Assembly: GCA_964006375.1 (NCBI GenBank)
Contig: OZ023269.1
Span: 131,653,809-131,717,808 of the forward strand
Source: Tillus elongatus
Taxonomy: Eukaryota; Arthropoda; Insecta; Coleoptera; Cleridae
Direction of reading: 5' to 3'
DNA length: 64,000 bases
The translations under genes were made by a program, and so were the position numbers. The notes below the pieces were generated by a model. That model saw nothing but the letters and a program-made list of their open reading frames with translations. It made no database searches and was not told where the DNA came from. Below are positions 58,577-64,000 of the stretch, in pieces (positions within the stretch are counted from its first letter, which is position 1; every line of letters starts with the position of its first letter).

Positions 58577-58577
<1 letters not shown>
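57905..58577 (+). repeat. Repeat E with a 70-bp tandem array
   Basis: GTAGGCAGATTGAGGCC recurs at 58051, 58121, 58191 and 58261, an exact 70-bp period; a further unit is split by a LINE-B insertion at 58280. The repeat then runs through CTCTTGAAAATGGCTCC and CCGAAACGTCGAGTTTTCAT to TATGTCTCATA at a TA array, as at 50930-51003. Confidence 0.9.
58267..58466 (-). mobile_element. LINE-B 3' end insertion with perfect 13-bp target-site duplication
   Basis: AGATTGAGGCCTT at 58267-58279 and 58454-58466 bracket a 174-bp body. On the minus strand it runs from GACCGGAGACAGAGC through the 3' UTR, the hairpin GCGGC-AAG-GCCGC and GAGCCCTGAGGG to an A tail. It is entirely downstream of the RNase H domain. 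Confidence 0.93.

Positions 58578-58580
<3 letters not shown>

Positions 58581-58664
<84 letters not shown>
58581..58664. repeat. (TA)n microsatellite at the end of repeat E
   Basis: About 42 TA units between TATGTCTC and TTGTTGTTGTC. Confidence 0.97.
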
Positions 58665-58673
<9 letters not shown>

Positions 58674-59379
58674 CTTTGCAATTAGAGACAAAGGGGATAA
58701 TTTTAAGAAATATCTAAGTTAATTGGTCTGAAATAAAAACTGATTTGTGAAGTTTTTTGTAAAAATCGTAACTAGAACTTAAAATGTATTATGAACGGTA
58801 ATGAAAACAATATTTATACAGGCCTACTAACCTTGTTACGGAAGTTTTTATGTTAGTACGAAATTCGCCCTCTAAGGATATCTATATTTACCTCCGTTGA
58901 AGTATTTAATCTTTTAGCAGGAATAAAGTTATGTCCAAAATCTAATCCTGAAGGGAATTTCCCCAGAGCCAATTCCATAAGGAATTCACCTCTACACTTT
59001 CTAACCTGTTAAAGGACCTGGGCTTTACAGGAAATCCCTTTTCGTGTATGCTTAAAACTCGACCATGTGTAGTCGTTTAACTTTTGAGTGCTCAAACCTA
59101 AATTCAGCAGGAAAATTTTATCTACATTTCCTGCAGATGCCAACCCTGTTACGTGAACTGAAGAAATGCATCCGAGTGTGTATAATTAAACCATGAATAT
59201 ACGGCCCGATCTGATAATAGTCAGATAAGAGAAAATAATCAATATTAGACATTTTTCCATAATTTAACTTCCACATAGTACATATAACAAAAAATAAAGA
59301 AGAATATATTTTGATGCCTTATAAAGAAATTTATTCTTGCAAAACAAAGAAAAGAAAAGCAACATAGCGCATTGAAACG
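58665..59379. other. No recognisable gene
   Basis: Unassigned sequence. Confidence 0.5.
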
Positions 59380-59453
59380 TCACCGAAGTTACGTAACGTC
59401 GGACTCGGTCAGTAGTTGGATGGGTGACCACCAGGGAACACTGTATGCTGTTG
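59380..59453 (+). pseudogene. Truncated 5S rRNA-derived sequence
   Basis: TCACCGAAGTTACGTAACGT, CGGACTCGGTCAGTAGTTGG and ATGGGTGACCACCAGGGAAC match the 3' two-thirds of animal 5S rRNA, including the internal promoter C box. The first roughly 40 nt of 5S are absent and several positions differ. It could be a 5S pseudogene or the head of a 5S-derived SINE (SINE3 type); the A-rich GTAGAAAAAATTA downstream is compatible with either. Confidence 0.82.
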
Positions 59454-59639
59454 AATGCCCTCGGCTGTGTTACCGACGGTGTAGAAAAAATTACTAATTG
59501 ATTTTTCGTTTTTTTAAAATTATTATTTCTTTCTCGTTCATGTTTGAATGGCTTGAATTAAAAAACACTTTTGTTACTGAACTTCGCCCTATTTAATTTA
59601 CCTTATACTAAATATCTATATGTGTTTACTGAAAGTCGT

Positions 59640-59840
59640 AATGTTTATTTGGATTCCTGCTGTTTTTTTCTTCAGCCTACTTACTGTATTCTCTATGAAT
59701 AAATTGAACAAATATGTCTATAATGGGTATCCTTGCGGTACACCATTCTTGATTCTAACTTCAGTTTCATTTCCATTAATATCTATTATGGTACTTTTAT
59801 TATTGTATAGACTGACTTAATTAATGATGCGCCCATTTCT
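59640..59840 (-). pseudogene. LINE reverse transcriptase remnant
   Basis: Minus strand INGNETEVRIKNGVPQGYPL, a stop, then YLFNLFIENTVSRLKKK. The GVPQGxPLxxxLFNLF pattern is an RT palm motif B. Confidence 0.6.
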
Positions 59841-60357
59841 CCAATATACACCAGCTCTGTTCATCATATAAAACATTGGCTTTATTATCCTAAGTTTAAA
59901 GTGATTGGACTTCTTTTATCTTCATCAAACAAAATTGATGTTGCTATAGATGGCTGTTTTAGCAGTATCTCATTTTTTTGTAATGGGAACTAATAAGGAG
60001 CGTTGTCGTTTTTTATAGAACATATCTGATAAAAGATTTGAATTTAGTCTTTTCTTATATGAACCTCGTATTGAAAATATCAGACGCAAGATTCAGAAGG
60101 GTGCATTTAGTACGTGTAGCTATAGATTGTATGTTGTACGTTGCATGGACTACGAAACAAGCGGCAGGTGGTTTGTAGAAGACTCTTCATTTTATGATGC
60201 CCGAACGGCAGATGTTTTGCTGATCCCTCTCTACTCCTCCCCCTGCTTTTACCAAAGTTTATTTCTCCATACCCCCCTACGTCCTTTTACCAAAACTATC
60301 AGCTCTCATGCGTCCTTTAAATTTAAAATTACTTTCGATATACCTTTAACTACGTTT

Positions 60358-60362
<5 letters not shown>
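59841..60362. other. No recognisable gene
   Basis: Unassigned; a plus-strand open frame at 60127-60468 runs into the TA array and is not credible as a gene. Confidence 0.5.

Positions 60363-60444
<82 letters not shown>
60363..60444. repeat. (TA)n microsatellite
   Basis: About 41 TA units. A forward 38-bp motif copy follows at about 60520-60555 (CAGACGCAGCATGTACGTTA). Confidence 0.97.
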
Positions 60445-60449
<5 letters not shown>

Positions 60450-60650
60450 CTCTCAATTTTGCCGATAATTGATAAGAGAATCGATTGTCAATTATTTAAT
60501 TAAACAAAGTAACAAAAGTCCAGACGCAGCATGTACGTTATGGTAGCAAATTTTTATACAAGTCTGTTGCATTATAATGACTCAATTTCCCATTAACCTG
60601 GTAATTTAAATTCTAATACATATTGCAGTGTTCCATCAATCGGTACAGAA

Positions 60651-61007
60651 AGTTTGTTTTCTTTAACGTCGGTCTATTTCCGCGACTATGGCCAATCACC
60701 GACGCCAGGGAGCAGTTTCACCTCACTATCCTGGAAATTTTTGCCGAACCCCCGCCTTTATGTAAGGAGAGTAGGGATCTTTGACGTGCCCAACATTGCA
60801 TGGACACAGGACCGATGGCTTTACGCCCCCATCCAAAGGGCGTAACGTGCAGACATTCAACTTGCTTCAATGCAATGTAACAACCTCGGTTGATATTAAT
60901 TTTACATGCAGTATCTACCGAAAAAGTGTAAGTAGATCCCTGGGATCGAACCCAGTACCCTTCGGTTCAGAGGCACACGTTCTTACCTCTGGACCACCGA
61001 GGCCTTC
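60651..61007 (-). mobile_element. SINE-1 copy
   Basis: Colinear with 7820-8170 in the same orientation: GTCGGTCTATTTCCGCGACT, CGTGCCCAACATTGCATGGA, GGGATCGAACCCAGTACCCT and CTCTGGACCACCGAGGCCTT. Confidence 0.8.
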
Positions 61008-61339
61008 ATAAAATTTTGGGAAGTATTCCTTTATGAATGTTAGATAAAAGGTAGGGGGTAATAAAAAATATTTCGATTCAAGTCTCCCCTAAAATATTTA
61101 ACCCTTTTTTGTTTTCGATAGTTTGCAGGCAAACATCTTACAATAGTTCCTAGTTTTATTCAACCTGGTTTTCTTTAATGGGATAAATCGCACTACCCTT
61201 TCCAGTTTTTACCAGAACTACTTTTTGATTATGCTTTTTTTACTAATAAAAAACATATTTTATTAGTCATATGTCTTAAAAAGTTTCTTAAAAATTGTTT
61301 TTAAATTTTTTAGTTTTTGAAAAGAAAAATAATCAAAAA

Positions 61340-61579
61340 CTTTTAATTAAGTAAAAAAAAAAGGTAAAGGTAAGATGCTTACTGGCAATTAGGCCATTGC
61401 TGACCCTTTTTGTTCATCTAAACTAACCTACCCTCCACCTTGAGCTCGATCTCAACGACGACAGTGATTTGAAAAACATCCGCCGCCGGTGAGTATCGAA
61501 CTGTCGTCCCCCGAGTCCGTATTGGAAAGTCTGAATCAACTTTCCCGCACGACTACGGAGGCACTTTTTAATTAAATAA
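61340..61579 (-). mobile_element. SINE-2 copy with imperfect target-site duplication
   Basis: Matches 9455-9656: GGTAAGATGCTTACTGGCAA, CTACCCTCCACCTTGAGCTC and CTTTCCCGCACGACTACGGA. Flanking ACTTTTAATTAAGTAA and ACTTTTTAATTAAATAA look like a decayed duplication of about 16 bp. Confidence 0.82.
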
Positions 61580-61779
61580 GCATTCAGTGAGAATATGAAT
61601 GCAAACTAGGTTGTTGTCAAGAACTAAATTAAGACGATTTCATTAGCAGGATGGAATTTCTCAAAACTGGAAATCTGCAAGCAAAACCTAAATCTTGTAA
61701 ATATAATTTTGTTTTTCGATGAAGTTGCTTTTGTATTAAATGGGATTCGGATCAGAGACACAAAACTAAAATAATGAAA

Positions 61780-62165
61780 ATAAGTAAGGATAAGACTTTG
61801 AAAATGAATATAGAGCTACACGCCCAAAAACTTGAACAAGCAGAAATGTATACGTACGTTAGAAGTATTTTTACAAATAATGGTAAATGTACAAAAAAAC
61901 AAAGATGAAGGACCGCGATGACAAAGCGGGCCATCTATAGACAAAATTATCTTCTTACTAATAAACATTTTAACTTGGACATGAGATAGATGTCCATCAA
62001 GTCATAAGTATGGAGTGTTGTGAATTGGGCGGAAAGCTGGACTGTGAATAAGTAGAAACTTTAGCGAATAGAAACTTTTAAAACGGAAACGTGCAGAAAA
62101 ATGATAAGATAAAGGACACCGATAGACAAACGGATAAACGTGTGCGTGGTTACGCGAGACACGAG
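61780..62165 (+). pseudogene. RTE-like LINE fragment, RT thumb region
   Basis: DKTLKMNIELHAQKLEQAEM then YTYVRSIFTNNGKCTKKQR, AMTKRAIYRQNYLLTNKHFN and LDMR, VVNWAESWTVNK and IETFKTETCRKMIR, in the order found in RTE-like ORF2 after the catalytic box. Several stops and frameshifts. Confidence 0.75.
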
Positions 62166-62229
62166 ACTGTGTCAGGCTCTGATGACGTCATATGGTTCGG
62201 TGGACTTTTGACAGTAGTCTTATTGTAAT

Positions 62230-62322
62230 AGGGGGAGTTATGCACAATAAACCAAAGGTTGCGGTGCTGTCGGGGCGGCGAGGCCGCGGACGAGCCCTGA
62301 GGGAGAAAAAAAAGGGGGAGTT
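62230..62322 (+). mobile_element. Ultra-short LINE-B tail insertion with perfect 10-bp target-site duplication
   Basis: AGGGGGAGTT at 62230-62239 and 62313-62322 bracket 73 bp of LINE-B 3' end: ATGCACAATAAACCAAAGGT, hairpin GCGGC-GAG-GCCGC, GAGCCCTGAGGG and an A tail. Confidence 0.9.
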
Positions 62323-62809
62323 TAAATGAAATATTGTAATATTATACGTTGAAATTTTACTGAAAAATCACCAAAAGGGCAAGAATTATGCATAAACACG
62401 TCCAAGTCACCACTTACATGAAGAATGATTAATAATCCTATAATATTTTGGTATTCTTCTAAAGCAAAACATTGGTTAGGTTAATACTGGAGAACATTCC
62501 CAGTCAATTACATTTCATCCACAATACTTTGTGAATAATTATTTGAAAAGAAGTTATTATTTATTCCAGCACCTGTTCTCTTTACCATTAGAAGCATAAA
62601 CATTAACTTACCACCATTAATCTATCATTTTATTCACACTAAGGAAGTTTACAATCACCATATTACTTTCGCGCAAAGCTCTTTATTTTGGATACTTCAC
62701 TTTTCGCCTTGGAATTGTTATTTATATCACTATCACGATGAATCAGCGCCGTAATTAAAATTTTATCACTTTGGAAATTATTCCTGAACCATTTATTACT
62801 TAATATAGA
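62323..62809. other. No recognisable gene
   Basis: Unassigned AT-rich sequence. Confidence 0.5.
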
Positions 62810-63748
62810 TTAAAAAGTCTGGACGCAGCAAGTGCGTTATGGTAGTGAATTTTCATAAATTTACGATGAATACCTTTTAAAAAATGTTCCATCAATTAAA
62901 TGATTTTTCATACAAAAATTATCAACATATGTTTCTTCAAAGAAAATTAATTAAATTCATTTATAAGAAAATTCGCTATTAAAAGAGCATTATTTTCTAC
63001 AAGAAAATTAGCTAATATAAATAAATTAAATAAATAAAAAAAATATTCAAAATCTGATCTAAAGACAAAACTAGATACTTTTCTGTGGCTTCACAGAGAA
63101 AATTAGTCTATGTTAACTGTTGAACGGTTTTATTAACTAAGGACAACAACAGCTGCTATTAAATTTGAAATAAAGGTGTTAAAAGTGCTTAGCTTTCATT
63201 TATAACAAGAAGTCGCTAAAAAATATTGGAATTACACAATCTGATCAGATAACGTTAAAGTTGAATCAAAGACGAAAAAAAGTAATAAAAAAAGTTGAAA
63301 GAGAAATTCAGTCAGCGTGAGATTTGAACCGGTGTCCCTCCGCTCATAAGGAATGCACAGTACACAATACTTATAGTAATTGTCACGTTTCAAATCTCTA
63401 GTTTGACATTTACAGGAGGAAAATTATAAAATTTTCAAAGTTATCTTTCTCGTACTTCTTGAACTTTTGCGCCATGAAAAGATAAACGTGGTGCCTATAA
63501 CTTTTTTTCCTTTCAACTTAGAGACCTAAATTTTGGTACAGAATTTGGTTTTTACAATATAAACCAGCTTGCCAAATTTGGTTGCCATAGCTGTGTATTT
63601 CCAGAGATATGAAATTTTTCCAAAAGAAAACCTAAAATTTTCCCCGAAAAACTGGTCCGATTTTCTGGGCTAACGAACTTATCCAACCAAAAAGAATTTA
63701 CTCAGCAAATTCTATCAAAATCGGACCAATATTTTTTGAAATATCGGT

Positions 63749-63835
<87 letters not shown>
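62810..63835 (+). repeat. TADR copy ending in (TA)n
   Basis: 38-bp motif at 62818-62855, then TTTTCTGTGGCTTCACAGAG, a truncated tRNA-like module near 63305-63345, GCGCCATGAAAAGATAAACG, CTGGTCCGATTTTCTGGGCT and AATATCGGTGTGATA, then (TA)n 63752-63835. A large internal deletion relative to 53690-55267 accounts for its shorter length. Confidence 0.8.
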
Positions 63836-63842
<7 letters not shown>

Positions 63843-63944
63843 GTTTTATTTGAGCGTTCGTCATTGCAAAAGTCAATGTAACTTGGCTCTTCACAAATTT
63901 TGTTATTTTGGCAAAAATATGGAATAGAAAGGAAAGTTGCTTCT

Positions 63945-64000
63945 CTGAATATATATATAATATATATAACTATATATTATATATATATATATATATAAAT
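63945..64000. repeat. Interrupted (TA)n at the window edge
   Basis: TA-rich with AAT/ACT interruptions, running to the end of the window. Confidence 0.85.

Noticed and set aside
62160..62210. CTGATGACGTCATATGG as a hammerhead core
   Set aside because: No GAAA box and no stem II follows; CTGATGA here is by chance.

Overview
This is an AT-rich, intron-age, transposon-dominated piece of a eukaryotic nuclear genome, most likely an arthropod and probably an insect. The reasons are the mix of element families (R1/I-like LINEs with RNase H, CR1/Jockey-superfamily LINEs, RTE-like LINEs, Tc1/mariner/IS630-type and hAT transposases, a Penelope-like retroelement, tRNA-derived SINEs) and very long (TA)n arrays. 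I found no host protein-coding gene, functional tRNA or intact autonomous transposon. Almost every open frame that can be recognised is a mobile-element remnant with stops or frameshifts.

Layout. 1-9.4 kb: a five-unit 174-bp satellite, IS630/Tc1-like transposase pieces, a Penelope-like reverse transcriptase fragment, and a dispersed TA-centred repeat. 9.4-14.2 kb: a SINE with a perfect target-site duplication, an RNase H LINE end, and LINE-A copy 1. 14.4-15.5 kb: an array of 307-bp units, two direct and about 1.45 inverted, each carrying a type-I hammerhead self-cleaving ribozyme. 16-34 kb: LINE-A copies 2 and 3, LINE-B and RTE remnants, a MITE, one free-standing hammerhead monomer and a Tc1 remnant. 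34-52 kb: LINE-A copies 4-7, LINE-B copies, a hAT element sitting exactly inside a split (TA)n array, and a mariner fragment interrupted by LINE-B. 52-64 kb: further TA-centred repeats, a 70-bp tandem repeat interrupted by a LINE-B 3' end, a truncated 5S rRNA-derived sequence, SINEs and RTE remnants.

Names used below are local: LINE-A (CR1/Jockey-superfamily type, no RNase H seen, seven copies), LINE-B (R1/I-type with RNase H), LINE-C (a second RNase H LINE), SINE-1, SINE-2, TADR (TA-centred dispersed repeat), repeat E (a repeat ending in a (TA)n array), HHR-1 (canonical hammerhead repeat) and HHR-2 (hammerhead-like repeat with one extra core nucleotide).

The most interesting content is the ribozyme biology. 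Two HHR-1 copies have every core nucleotide intact, a third has only a change at the tolerant position 7, and stem I covaries between copies. The same window also has a Penelope-like RT fragment, the element class known to carry such ribozymes. All calls were made by eye from the sequence; repeat boundaries are approximate to a few bases unless a target-site duplication fixes them.
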